64,000 bases of DNA. It comes from Crotalaria pallida. Taxonomy: Eukaryota > Streptophyta > Magnoliopsida > Fabales > Fabaceae. This document shows, in pieces, positions 1 through 12,426 of the stretch; within the stretch, counting starts at the first letter, position 1, and each line of letters opens with the position of its first letter. The stretch is from NCBI GenBank assembly GCA_037953625.1, contig CM075653.1, forward strand, positions 1,302,001 through 1,366,000. The letters run 5' to 3'. The position numbers and the translations under genes are program-made. Below the pieces are notes generated by a model. It ran no database searches and was not told where the DNA came from. It worked only from the letters and a program-made list of their open reading frames with translations.

Positions 1-870
1 GACATTGTTTTTCTTTTACGCTTTCTGAACATAAAGAAATAGACTATTATGTTTAATATAATTTGTGAAAACAAAATACATGATCTACAAATAACATTCA
101 CACATGTATATTTCGAAACAAAGAAGAATCAAAATAATATTATGAAGATATATATAATATCTTATAATACAGAAAAATTTGCTAAACAAAATAAAATAGA
201 AGTATATTTGTAAAAGAAATATACATTTTGAGATTTAGGAATGGAAAGTGGTAGCGTCTGGTGCCCAACATACACTTACAAATGAAGAGAAGAACATAAG
301 CAAGTATTCAAACTGAAGTAGAAGATGAGTGAACAGTTAGAAGTGACGTTTACCTTCTCATTTAAAGACCTCTGATACGTAACGTCTTTTCACATTTGCC
401 AGTGAAGATGCATCTAGAATCTTTCGAAGTGTATGCAGTTGAAAAGTGAGTTAATGGAATAATTACTTGTTGGACTTATAATAGACGCATTTTCTCAACG
501 GGCTTTTGTTTGCAATTATATGATAATCAAGCCCAATGTATAAATGATACTCTACATGAACATATTAATATATATCTCAATTATTTAAAGACCAAAATTT
601 AGCAGTTAATATAAAGCTTCATAAGATTTAATGACCATCCTTTCACAACTAAATTTAAGGGATTGAAATGTGGTCAATTAAAATATGTAAATTTATTGCA
701 CAATTATAATTGTATTTAAGCATTTAATTAACTGTTTATAGGTAGCCTTTAAGATGATCTGTTCAACCTAATTTACAAAACGGTATCACCTCCTCTACTT
801 ATTATCTGTCGTTTTTTGGAGAGATTTTTTGTTTTTTTATCATTCGTATTGAGAAATTCAAGAGTGCAAT
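1..870. other. AT-rich non-coding DNA
   Basis: No reading frame with recognisable protein similarity is visible on either strand. The stretch is very AT-rich. It may be flanking DNA or the tail of the Helitron that occupies the next 25 kb; the boundary could not be placed. Confidence 0.5.
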
Positions 871-875
871 AAATT

Positions 876-1073
876 CACCCCTTCATTCCATGTTTGCCCC
901 AACTAATAACTCATGGTTTACATAAGTACATGATTTCAAATTAATGGTTATACAAAGAGAAAGGGTATAGTGGGAAAAACAATAATTAATGTATTGAAAA
1001 ACTAAGTAATTATTTATTTTTTTAAGGGGCCTGCTATTTTTGAAATATGACAAATAAAAAGGAATGAAGGGAG
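876..1073. mobile_element. Possible degraded Stowaway-type MITE
   Basis: The right end reads GGAATGAAGGGAG followed by TA. Its reverse complement resembles the left end, CCCCTTCATTCC. The end sequence fits the CTCCCT-type termini of plant Tc1/mariner (Stowaway) MITEs. The left TA target copy is not clear and the first bases have diverged, so this is only a likely remnant. The interior has no coding capacity. Confidence 0.35.
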
Positions 1074-1075
1074 TA

Positions 1076-1726
1076 CCATTCATATATTTTTAGCCAAATA
1101 TTGATGTGAAACTTGAATGTAAATGTTCAAAAAAAAAAAAAGAAATAAAATGTAATAAACTCTCCTTTTTGATGTCCAGAAGTCGATTATAATCTCCAAT
1201 AGTAATGTAATATACAGTACAATCTATAATTTTATTATATAGAAATTTAACTACAAAATATATTTATTCTTCTAATGAAAGCTTTCAACGAACTATTTCC
1301 AAAAGTTTATTTATATGTTAATATATACAAAAAAATCCAATACATACCTCAAAGATAATATAATCATAAATAAGAGTTATATTAGAAGAATAACGATGCT
1401 CCTTATATTTGAAATCTATCAATGAAAACTGAATATAGTAATATAATAACAAATGTAAATATAAAGATAAAATATAAAGTTGTTTTCATTAGATCAATAC
1501 ATAAACACGCTGAAAGTGTAGTCTTCATATAGTTAACATTCTACAAACTGCAACTTTTCTGCGATTTAAATACATATATATGTCCTCAAAATAATATCAT
1601 TAATCACAAACATGCACCACACGTGCCAAAATAGACTAGCCCCTTTTGTTGGAATTTTCTACCTTGCAGATCAGTTGTGATTCTTGACTTTATATGCTTT
1701 GTTAGTCTTTACTTATCTTCAATTTT
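1076..1726. other. AT-rich stretch downstream of the RPA-like gene
   Basis: No gene is seen. A weak candidate for the Helitron 3' end on the minus strand lies at about 1,489: CTAA followed by T, about 12 bases after a 4-bp-stem hairpin (ACAC...GTGT). The stem is too short to be convincing. Confidence 0.3.
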
Positions 1727-4649
1727 TTAAGGTTCTGATTTTATGCACAGATTTCCCTTGGTAGATGATAACTGAGGTGTTACAAAATCTGCAATACCCA
1801 TTATCTCCTCAATGTCTTCCTCAGTAATTCTCTTCCCTTTTTTATTAGATGAGGTGTCAGGTGTTAGATAAGAAGAGGCAGCATCATCTTTGGCACCGAG
1901 TTACTTGCCTTTAAAATTTACAAATCATAATAAGAAAACATGAATTGCAGAATTATGTCAGCAACTTCACTCACGTAATGAATTTATAAATCCAAAATAT
2001 AGCCATTTAAATTTTGGTTTGAATAAGTAATCACCTTTTCACTTGAAAGTTGATACAAAATGTTGTTCTGAGATTCAGCTCCAAGCCAATTTGTTGGCAC
2101 GATTGCCTATCACAAATTCATATTCAAATGTCAAAACTATCACAAGGTTAAATACTAAGGCTGCTGTCCTGCATCCAAACCTAAGTTCTGCTTTATAATA
2201 TGCTATTAGAATATTTAAGCAATAAACAGTTGAAAATATCCATTATTCAAGGACTCAATTTAATTAAAATAATTATTAATTTGAAAAGTAATAAATGGAA
2301 ACAATATTTTAAACTTACTTGATTATCCAATATGTATTTTCTAAAATCATCAAGATACTCCTCACAATCAGAGATAAATAGAATCCCATAACTGTCCTTG
2401 TTCAACTCAATGTTGAACCTTTGAGAAACCTCCACCAGGAAAACAAATTCTTTGTTCAGAAGTTGATATAAATCTTCGGGATAACCAAATTCATCTCCAG
2501 CCTACATTCAACACAGGAAATACAATGTTATTAGACATTACTACATTCCATCTAAACTATAGTTATTCCTATTTATCCAAAATTATTAACACTTAAATTT
2601 TATCACATATGTTGAACCAAACAAACCTGCAATAATTCTTCACGCAATTGCATAGCAGTCTTTTTTAGTATCCCGAATGCTTCCTTATCAAATAGCATAA
2701 AACATGCACTCCCTGTGCTATCAATGACCTTCATCTGAACTTTATATCTGGTTTGTTGATTCAGATTCACTTATTTTATTATATTTCAATAAGTAATTAT
2801 AATATATGTTGTCCAAAGTAAAAGGTACCATTCGTAAGACATAGTAGGCTGCAATGACTATAAATATTATACATCTTTTTAATACCTGGGGACTATTAGC
2901 TTGGGAGTTTCCAAACATTTAGGGACAGTGATGCACCTCAATTCCATCTTGCAGAATGGATTTGACCTGTTTATTGCATTTTGAGCAAACATTGTAAGAC
3001 CAGTTGTTATCTTCAATTATTTCATTCACAGTTGCCAGTACAGTATATTTCCCAGCCTGCAATGGAGATTCAAATACAATATTACTTTCATATTAATTAC
3101 AAATAACTAATAAACACATATAAATTTGGAATAAATTTTTTCTCACAAATAATTTCTCAAATAGTAAAAAACCTGATCAGCTTCTCTTATTTGTTGCAGA
3201 GTTCTCCTAATTGTAGGATCTGTCAACGAATTTCTGGTTGAGCTTTGCTGGCTTCCTTCTGAATACTGACTCTGACTTGGAGTTTGTGTTGGCATTATTT
3301 GAGTGGCACTAATACAAAAATTAATAAGAACTTTACTGTTATAATATCTGATTTAACTTGCCTTACATATTTAAAAATTATCTAACATATAAATGAAAAA
3401 AGAAAAAATTCCCGAAAGTAAAGAAACTTAAAAATTAAAATCTTACAATTGTTTGAAAGTTTCGACTTCTACTATTGGAGGATTGACCATCACCTTTGTA
3501 GCATCCCAAAAGTTGTTCAATGAGTATGAGTCTTGTAAAAATTAAATAAATTAATCAATAAACAATATATAGCACATCATATCATCAAACATTATGTAAA
3601 GTTAAATTAAATCATTGAACAACTTCCATACTCATTGTTCAATGAGTAGTATGGTGCTTACTTCCATACTACCATACTCGTTGATCTTTGCTAATTGCAT
3701 AACAACCACTTTGGGATAATCCTGATTGTTCAGTTCTAGCATCATCTCATCCGCATGATGGCCAAATAAACAAACAGGAATGAAATGATTTCTGATTCCA
3801 TGAAAATGACCAAAACAGTATTATACATTATTATTTCTCACTGTTTAGAGGCTATCTATATTCTTATCATCATATTAATACAAAAACTTCATAACAGATT
3901 TTAAATTAAAGTTAAAAATAATTCAGTGATTCAAATTTCTATTACGCTTCATTGGAGAGAAAAAAATTAAGCTTCTGCCCAACTACTCCTCTTGTTTGAA
4001 AACTTTCGATTGTTCCATGCTGCACAATAACTCCCATGACATCTATACATAGTAATCAAAATAGAAACAAAATACATGTTATATAGGTAACTAAAAATAT
4101 GTACTATTATTAATTGACAAAATAATAATTAAGATACTATTATATTGAACAAACCTATCAGGTACTTCTCATGATTTTTAATAGACTGAATCTCATTCCA
4201 GGCCCATTGTGGTATGTTCTGAACACATGATAACTCAAGCTTGGATCCATAATTGATAAATATCAAATATGGAACGACAGAAACTTGAAAATTGGCTTCA
4301 GCATAAGTAACACTAAACTTTGAGATAGCAATTGTTCTGCCTTCTAAAAGGTGAACCTTATGCTTGTTCATAGCATCTGGCGATTTGATTGTAGCCTGTA
4401 TTTTGTCACTCTAACATGTAGAATTATAAAGTTCATTGTAAGTCCAATATTTTATTCACATAAAAATATATATTATTATATATAATATTGAAACCAAAAA
4501 TTTAAACTTACATTTTTATCAACCAACAACATATGTATTGCTGTTGTACTGCCGTCTTTTTGAATATTTTTCCAAAGCCTCAATATTATGGCATTCAAGA
4601 CTTTGATCTCTCTTCCAACACTTAGATTATTGATGTAACAGCAATCATC
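1727..4649 (-). pseudogene. RPA70-like single-strand DNA-binding protein of the Helitron, multi-exon, frameshifted
   Basis: Proteins of this kind bind single-stranded DNA and are thought to assist Helitron rolling-circle transposition. About eleven exons can be traced by GT-AG borders: 4649-4512, 4410-4155, 4042-3946, 3791-3662, 3531-3447, 3308-3173, 3056-2886, 2748-2627, 2501-2319, 2106-2035, and 1909 onward. Together they give an N-terminal OB fold (IKVLNAIILRLWKN, SDKIQATIKSPDAM), a middle OB fold (DVMGVIVQHG, FIPVCLFGHHADEM), and a C-terminal OB fold with a zinc ribbon (YNVCSKCN, then CPKCLETP, then VQMKVIDSTGSACFMLFD). One extra C near 2,930 puts the second CxxC pair out of frame and creates a stop. 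The acidic tail also appears out of frame in the last exon. The domain calls are firm; the exon joins are my reading. Confidence 0.8.
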
Positions 4650-6652
4650 CTAAGATCGTAGTTTTGTACATAACCATGAATTCGTCAGTGGTTATTATAT
4701 TACATGTATTAGAAATGTTGTAAATCTTTTTTTAATACAAACTAAATTTCCTATCTTATCCAGATCGAAATAATGCATCAAATATCTGAATCTGTAATGT
4801 TGGTTCCTGTAAATAACCACAAAACATACATTTTTTATATGATTTATAAAAATATGAGATATAGTTATTTGTAATAAGGGGTATTAATAAATACTGAATG
4901 TGAATATCGTTTAACTTCTGAAAGATGTATATACATAAGATTTTGCTTAGCTGTACCTCTTTCATAGGTTTTTTCCCTTCACTGATAACTATCTGCACAT
5001 GACGAAGTGTAAATTAATAAATAACCAATTCATAATTGGTAAAGACTAAAAATAATATGATTAAAGGCACATGACCTACCCTCTTATCAGATCCAGAAGA
5101 AGTATTCCCTTTTGCAGACATTTGGCCCTCTACTATATAATCCAACACCTCAAATCTCCCCTGAATTTTTGGCATAAAAAGTCATAAAAACAATTGATAT
5201 ATTAAAACTACCTTAATCATAAAAAGTTAAACCAAAAAGCTTTAACTCTGAAGAATGATTTATTAATTATAACAAAAGGTGAGTCCCCTCTTCTTTCTCA
5301 CCTTCTGCTTTGTCTTTGTAAAGTTCGGGATATGTTAAGAGAACAAAGAACAAATATAGAATCAGATGAAGTTTGAGGAAATATAGTAAAACCTTTTTAT
5401 GCTTCCACCAAACACTTCTTCGTACAAAAGTGATATTTATATTCTTACAATTACATTTGTTTATAATATATTCCGGTGACAACTACTGACTGATTTGATC
5501 ATTCACTGAGCTTACCATAATGTTCATCTCTTCTTTCAAGGCAACTTTGGCTTTGATGCAGTTCAATACTAACCATACTTTTATGCATTTACTTACTTAA
5601 TATCTTGTTTGTACTCACATATATGTTATATATGTTACTACCTATACTTTCTTATTTCTTATTTCCTAATCACGTCGTTACATACTATCAACTCTTGTAG
5701 ATTAATATTATTGATGTTATGAACTTTAACTTTCACTTTTGTATTATATAACTATGATTATTATTAATATAATTATAATAAGTATTATAATTAAAAAAAT
5801 ACATTATTTAATATATAACTAATTATTATTATTTATTTTAAATTATAAAGTATTAATATTTATAATAACCATAATATTAATAATAATAATAATAGTTACC
5901 ATAAAACTATCTTTATATGTATGTAACAAACGGTTTTATAGCAAATCTCACAATCATTCAAAAGTCGTTTATATTATTCAGATACTACTCACTTATTATT
6001 TTCCAATGATCCCTGATTCTAATTTGCTTTTATTTCTTATTAATCCATAGCAAAAATCCTTAATCAATTTTTAGCTTGCGTACGATAAAAAACCATAAAG
6101 ATAGAATGCATTATAATAGGCCCCAAATATTGACTAACATTTTGATAAAAACACTTTTAAAAAACAACAAAGTCTGATCTTGATATAAATAACGAATGTT
6201 TAAATACATGCTTTATCACTCTTAGCCGAATTCCTTTTAAGATGTATTTTGAGTCTCACTATTATTTAGTTATAAACAATCTTTAAAGCTAAAACCCATT
6301 TAAGAGATATTGAATTGGAGATTTACACTTTATCCTATTTTTTTTAGGTTAATATAAACAAAATAGCTTATTTGACCAACATTATGTCACTTAAAACCCT
6401 ACTTTTTTTTAATTAATATATATTACAGCCCTTTATTTTATATATATTGTGGTAATAAAATGCTTTCGGAAATCAATAAGATCATAACCATATTAAGTTA
6501 TGTTAGCATAAAATAAGGACTACATCGTGCATAAGATTTTGCAAACCAGGAAGTACTGCAATACACATTAAGTGAAAAAACAAAAACAGAAACGATAATA
6601 AGTTCAAACAATAAAACACATAATTCAACTCTAACACTTGGATTGTACACAC
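4650..6652. other. Stretch between the RPA-like and B3-like genes
   Basis: Mostly AT-rich non-coding sequence. A possible first exon of the RPA-like gene lies at 5178-5091 on the minus strand (starts MPKIQGRFEVLDY), and other short exon-like pieces lie at 4,990-4,760 (for example ISEGKKPMKE), but none shows a recognisable domain. From about 5,480 to 6,600 nothing is recognised. Confidence 0.35.
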
Positions 6653-7228
6653 TTAAACATTGGGATTTGATGGCTGCTGAGATGCTTGGCTTGGTTCCAC
6701 AAGCTGAGATACTTGGCTGGTAACTTCATGCTCATTAACTTCATCCTCAAAAGGGTTTGTGATGTTGGTCCACACAGTTGAGTCATCATGGTCTTGGAAA
6801 TGGGGATACAGAATTCCAACCCAGTCAGGAATATTCATCAAGAAACGGGAGCCCCCAAGATAGTAAAAATTTACTACTCGCCCATGAGTCAGACCATATC
6901 TAGCCCTCATCTCATCCCATTCATCACCTTCCACAGTGGAAGCATTGACACCAGTTGGAACCCAACGCAACCTCAATGCATCTCCATCTGGACAAAAACA
7001 TACCCAAGTTCCACCAATGTTTCTGCCATGAAGCTTCACGAATTCAGCAGGCACTTTAAACTTCGCTTGAAACAAAACAACAACTCAACTTTTAAAAATA
7101 AAGGTTACAAATAGTGGTTGTAGTTTTATGATGTATTTAGGGTGGTCATTAATATTTACCTTCGTATCATCAACGACAATTTGGAACTGACCCAAGATTG
7201 GAAGATTAGGAATCTCTGCGTTTGCCAT
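6653..7228 (-). CDS. Small two-exon B3-like DNA-binding domain protein carried in the Helitron
   Basis: Exon 1 (7228-7160) encodes 23 residues starting MANAEIPNLPILG. Exon 2 (7060-6653) joins in frame at a GT-AG intron to give about 158 residues with no internal stop. The exon 2 product resembles a plant B3 domain: FKVPAEFVKLHG, a central strand GDALRLRWV, the WDEMRARYGL helix region, and VVNFYYLGGSRFLMNI near the end. The tail after the domain is Ser/Gln/Pro-rich. B3 domains bind DNA in plant transcription factors; whether this one does is inference. It lies between the Rep/helicase and RPA-like genes on the same strand, so it is either host cargo or a Helitron accessory gene. It is the only Helitron gene here without a visible break. 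Confidence 0.6.
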
Positions 7229-8806
7229 TATTGTCTGAAACCACACAACACCAAGGAAAAATTAAAAACATGGATGAAAATATTCAAACTAAAATCATAA
7301 AAATGGTCTCGTTAAACTACATGAGACAATGAAAATTGATTATTAATACCAACGAAAAAACATTTACCCTTCTTAAAACTCCAAGCTTATTCTGCCTATG
7401 GCCATTCACTTTTCTTTGCACAATGAATTAGACCATTTTACAAACATCTATTTATAAAGGATGATTGGTAGAGTACCGAAAAGGAGTAATGCTTTAGATT
7501 AAACTAAATAAAAAATTAACTTATCCCAAAACGTTGAGTCATTGTTTTACCCATTGTATATAGCTTGTACTTATTTAAGACGTCTGCTTAACCACTGCAA
7601 GTTACAGAGATTCCCTCTGCCCTCCTCATCAGGTTCCAATACACAATAATCTTTCATTTTCAATCTATAAAGTAATAACTAAATTCAATGATAGACCTTA
7701 TTTAAACATTGTTACTACTATTACATATTAATCCTTATAAATAATAGGAAATTCTCTTCAGCATATAAGCTTTTTAAAATTAATTGAAAATTCGATACTT
7801 TAAGAATAAATAAGGTGATTATAAGCTAAAAATGATTAAAAATTATCTCCCTTTTAAATGAGGATTCGATACTTTACCTCCTCCTATGCTCAACTCCACT
7901 TTCAACATATAAGCTTCATGTAAATATAATAACACATCTGTATATTAAATAATATGAAATGAAACTAATCAGTAATAAATAGACCAAAGAAATGATTTTA
8001 TTTATAGTTTCTAAAAACATATAAGGTTACCTTCCAAGAATTTACGATAATGACATAATATAATATCCAGAGCATTATTCAAGTCATAACACAAAGTCCC
8101 TGTTATGCACTTGGTTTGTCAATGTCAGCTCCCTGTGTTATGGTTGACTGAAAGACATAAGGCAACACGTAATATGAAGTTGTACTTAATTGAGTACTAA
8201 TCCCGGCTTGACCCAAATTTAATTTCAACTCTTTTCAAATAACCTTTTGTTTTTTTGTTAACAACAAAAGTTTCTGCTGCACAACAGTCGTTACTGGAAG
8301 GTCATAATCAACTTAATATTACACTGAGCAAGAGCATAATCTCAGATACTTACTTTTCAAATGAAATACTAAAACGTCAAAAAACATAAATATCAACTTC
8401 AATAACAACTTAACTATTCATCACAAAAAAAGAATACATGCCTAATTTTCCATTTACTAAAATAATTATGTGCTGCATAGCCAAAAAAAAGTAGATCCGG
8501 TTAAAATCTACAACAATCTATCGCGTATACTTTAAATAAAATCCACACATTTATAAGGAATTTAGAAACTTATTGAATAATTTACCTTTTTAATCAGATG
8601 TTATTTCTGCCAGTCCTCAATTTGGTAAGATATATGCTCTCCAAAAAACATTTGCTATTCAAGAATTGTAATCCTTAACATAATGCAGCCAATAGACTTT
8701 TCAAGATTGTTGGATGAATTCTTCTAATGCAGTGCTTCTTCTATGCTTATATGTTGCCCTTAAAATGCACCTGTCAAAAAATTTACAAAAACTGACTTGA
8801 AGAAGA
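7229..8806. other. Non-coding stretch between the B3-like gene and the helicase
   Basis: AT-rich, with no supported reading frame. It probably holds the B3-like gene's promoter and the 3' untranslated part of the Rep/helicase gene, since both genes are on the minus strand. Confidence 0.4.
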
Positions 8807-9623
8807 TTAAGAGGACTGGAATACCTCTTTGAAAACAACATTTGTTGTTTTTGTTTGAGGATTTCCATCTTTATCCAAAATAACAAATTTTAATTCATCC
8901 TTAGATTTCACTCTGGATATGGCCACATATAGTTGGCCATGGCTGAAAACAGGTTTTGGAAGATAAACGGATACAACAGACAAAGACTGGCCCCGACTCT
9001 TGTTAATAGTCATACAATAGGAGGTTGTAATTGGAAACTGACGACGGCAGAGCTTGAATGGAAGTCTAGAATCAGAGGGCCTAAGATTCATTCGACAGAT
9101 AAAGACTTCGTGACCTAAGCTAGATCCAGTCATCACCTTCGCTCCAATTACATGTGCCCCCAAATGTGTAATTATTAATCTTGTGCCATTTACCAATCCA
9201 GCCGATTGATCCAAATTTCTAAGTAACATAACCGGTACTCCCAATTTTACCTTCAGTTTGTGATTAGGCATGGCAGAAATTCTAAGTTCATTAAGCATTG
9301 AAGTAGTTATATATTGAGCAGACATATCAAATTGATCTCCATCTCTACAAACTGTATCACATGACAAATAGATTTTATCTTCACCAGGAACCTTGTCAAG
9401 TATGTAATCATTGACCTCTTCAACAACTTGCAGCGTGGGTGCCAAAATAACTCTTTCTTTCAAATATATTCCATCATAGTAATGTTCATTAAAACCAGGA
9501 AAAGTAGCTTCAAATACAGCTTCAAGAGAATTATCAAAATCTTTGAGACAAAGCTCTTCAGGAATATCAATATCTACTTCTCCATCATTTGGTTCATTTA
9601 TTTTTCCTTCACCAACATCTAAT
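8807..9623 (-). pseudogene. Helitron Rep/helicase, C-terminal helicase part
   Basis: This is the end of the PIF1-like superfamily 1 helicase of the Helitron, about 270 residues. It begins LDVGEGKINEPNDGE directly at the copia junction and includes VILAPTLQVVEEVN, VMLLRNLDQSAGLVNGTRL, the late helicase motif region (PITTSYCMTINKSRGQSL) and VAISRVKSKDEL near the end. The rest of the gene lies beyond the copia insertion, at 20,458-25,604. Between the two halves, the piece that normally carries Walker B (DEAPM-type) and the following GGDFRQ-type motif is missing, so this is more than a simple insertion. Confidence 0.9.
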
Positions 9624-11191
9624 TGTTGGAAACCAACAAGCGGGCTAAGCAAATACTAGAGGGGGGTGAATAGTATTTTGAAGCACTAATACCAAATATT
9701 TCGATTGATAATTGAAGAATGGAGCTAAGACTGAATTTTCTGGAATCAGACACAAAAGACTCGAGTCTTTTGTGAAATACTCGAGTTTTTCAGTGATGAA
9801 CAACTCGAGTCTTTTCTGAAATACTCGAGTTTTTCCTATCAGATAGCAGAAAAACCAGAAACGAAAATTCAGCAATTTAACTCAAATCAATTCAATAATA
9901 AACAGGAACTTATCCAACAGAATAGCAAGCAATCTAAATAACTTTTAAACACAAAGATTCCTTGAACTTGCTACCTAATTGTATAAATCCTAATTGATTG
10001 AAATGACTTAAGTCTATTGAGCTAGAAAGTAGATTAAAAGCAATAAACCAACACTCAAGCAATTTTATCCTGGTTCACTCCAACAATGAGCTACATCCAG
10101 TCCTCCTAATCACTTAGGAGTTTCTACTAATAATCAAATTGTTAGAAATTACAAAGGATTGCTTGAGAATGGCCTCACTCAACCTAACCCTTTCAAGAGT
10201 GTACCAAACTCTTGATTTCTACCCCAATTTGATTCCGGTGATTGAAGAACTCTTCACAAAGCTTCCTTGAACTCCCTTCAAGAAACTCCACCGGGCTAGG
10301 AACCTCCTAGTCTTGTGCTTGAGAACCTCTCAAGACTTCCAACACCCTAACCACTTAGGGTTTGCTTGGGAACAATCCAAGACTTTGAATAATCAAGCTT
10401 TTTGTATGTGTATTACTAATCTCACAATGGATTAGCACAAATAAGCACAGCTCAATGTAAGAATTGAGGCCTAAAACTCAACTTGGAATAAAATGACAAT
10501 ATGAGTGAGAAGTTGAGCTTTTTGGGAATTAACACTTGAGAAGAGGAAATTATGAAAGCTTGTAATCAATGATGTGTTGTTGTCTTGTTTGTTCTTGCAC
10601 AAATTCAAAGAGAAATTTTACAATAAGGTTCAGAATTCTCTCTTGGGGTTGGATGAGACTCAAATGTCCTCAATTGGTTTTTGAGTCTCTCCAACGTTCA
10701 TTTTTGTTGACTGGACAAAAATACTCGAGTCTTTTGATAAATACTCGAGTCTTTTTGGTCGGTCACGAGTGAATTGGTGCGCGAATAAGACTAACGGTCA
10801 TATTTGCTGACCTGGCACAAACACTCGAGTTTTTCTATAAATACTCGAGTATATACTCGAGTCTTTATCAAAATACTCGAGTATTTTGATCAGATATGGG
10901 AAAAATTATTTTTCAATTTTATTTTTCCTCTCAAGTATTAATTTTTGGTCAATCTCAACTTAATAAACATATAAAAATTTATTCCTAGAAGAGACTAACT
11001 ATTTCTACCCACTCTCAACCACTGTCAACATAAATTAGAAATTTACAATTAATATTTGATTGAGAATGATTGGGCACTTGTCTTCTTTTCTTGACTTCTT
11101 GTTGATGTTGCAATATCTTCAAGGCATGATTTGTTAATTATTTTGTCATCATCAAAACATAATCCACCTAATTAGGAGCATTGAATTCACA
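9624..11191 (-). repeat. 3' LTR of the copia element
   Basis: 1,568 bp. On the minus strand it starts TGTGAATTC just after a polypurine tract and ends CCAACA. It matches 17,348-18,924 almost completely; the other copy is 9 bp longer because of three small insertions (2 G's, one G and a 6-bp TGATGT unit). It contains ten ACTCGAGT palindromes. A TATTTATAG box on the minus strand near 10,838 sits between palindromes and is a candidate promoter element. Confidence 0.92.
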
Positions 11192-12227
11192 ATCTCCCCC
11201 TTTTTGGTGATGACAAAAATAATTAACACTTGATCCATTTGTTGAGCTTGATCCACTTGGAGATGCAACTCCCCCTCACTATATGATACTTTTCACCTAT
11301 CTAAAAATTCAGCTTTGTGCAAGATGTTATGACAATTTAATTTTAGCACCAAGCCTATGGTATTAGAGTATATACCATAATTAGAGATTTTAGGTGCAAC
11401 AATATCAAGACAAGTGTATAATATATCTCCCCCTTTTTGTCATACGCCAAAAAGATGTAACAATTTAGAAAAAAAGATCAAGGGAGGAGAGGTGCATAAT
11501 CGGAAAACCCCATAACCAACTATGCAAATAAAACGGAGATATAATAACAATAAAGAGCTCCCCCTGAAGCTTTGCACAAACATCATAATGAAAACCAAAT
11601 TTATTAACATAAAAACATCATAAAAGGTCCAAACCAAAGGTGCAATAATAAACCCAAAGTCTCAAAATACCAAGTTCTCAAAATACAGAAAATGTAACAA
11701 AGACCAATATGATAAAAACAGAATGAAAACTAAGATAGACTGCAAAGGTCAACATCATCAAAACATCGAAGGAGCTGGAGCATCTGGAGGAGAATAAAAT
11801 CGAGAGAAGAGTTTAGAGGATGAAAAACTAGTAAGATTTGACAAAACTTTGAGGAAAATCTGAGTTTTGAGGAGAGAGATATGAGAAAACCGAGAGAGAA
11901 GAGGGTTGCAAAAACTCGAGTCTGAGAGTATATATAAACAGTTCAAAAGACTCAGCCCAGATTTCCCCAGAAAACTCGAGTAAAAATTGAAGAACTCGAG
12001 TTTGGTCCGAAAGTTCAAATTTCAGGAAAAACGAAAAATACTCGAGTTTTTTTTGGAAAATACTCGAGTTTGGTCTGAAAGTTCAGAAATTGGGGGTTTC
12101 GAAAGACTCGAGTGTTTTGAAAAACACTCGAGTATTTTTATCAGACCCTGATTAAAAACTTTTTCAATTTAAAACTGATTTAATTTTGAATTAATATACT
12201 CGAGTGTTTTTGGAAAAACTCGAGTAT
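9759..12227. repeat. Dispersed ACTCGAGT palindrome array in LTR and 3' region
   Basis: About 19 copies of the 8-bp palindrome ACTCGAGT occur here, clustered near 9,759-9,828, 10,713-10,882, 11,913-12,002, 12,039-12,133 and 12,198-12,227. They are often flanked by A-runs and T-runs, which extends the palindrome: at 9,751-9,774 to 24 bp and near 10,870 to 22 bp. The duplicate unit at 17,4xx-20,0xx repeats the array, with one decayed copy (ACTTGAGT near 19,858). Confidence 0.9.
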
Positions 12228-12426
12228 TTTGACAGAACAGAGAGTAAAAACACAGTTTTAAAAGACCAAACACAAATGCTTCACTACCAACTTGGAATAC
12301 AGTACAGAATCACACACAATTGACACACACAATTTCAAATATCATCAAGGACAATTTAACTAAGAATCAATAACACATTAGAGTAAGACTAATTTGGCGA
12401 TTTTCCAAAAATGACACACAATGCAA
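11192..12426 (-). other. Non-coding region between pol and 3' LTR, with two polypurine tracts
   Basis: There is no long reading frame and no envelope-like gene. Polypurine tracts of the form AAAAAGGGGGAGA (minus strand) lie at 11,193-11,205, directly before the LTR, and near 11,426-11,438. Multiple upstream tracts of this kind are a known Sirevirus trait. The tract next to the LTR would prime plus-strand DNA synthesis. Confidence 0.8.

Noticed and set aside
1620..1640. CTAG at 1,634-1,637 as Helitron 3' end
   Set aside because: The preceding bases on the minus strand form no stable hairpin; kept only as unresolved.
11192..12018. Possible envelope-like gene after copia pol
   Set aside because: Frames of 65-86 codons here (for example at 11,758-12,018) are short and consist of palindrome and polypurine repeat sequence, with no signal or membrane pattern that recurs.
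9759..12227. Regular short repeats considered as a CRISPR array
   Set aside because: The repeat is an 8-bp palindrome at irregular spacing inside a plant retrotransposon LTR; there are no uniform spacers or cas genes.
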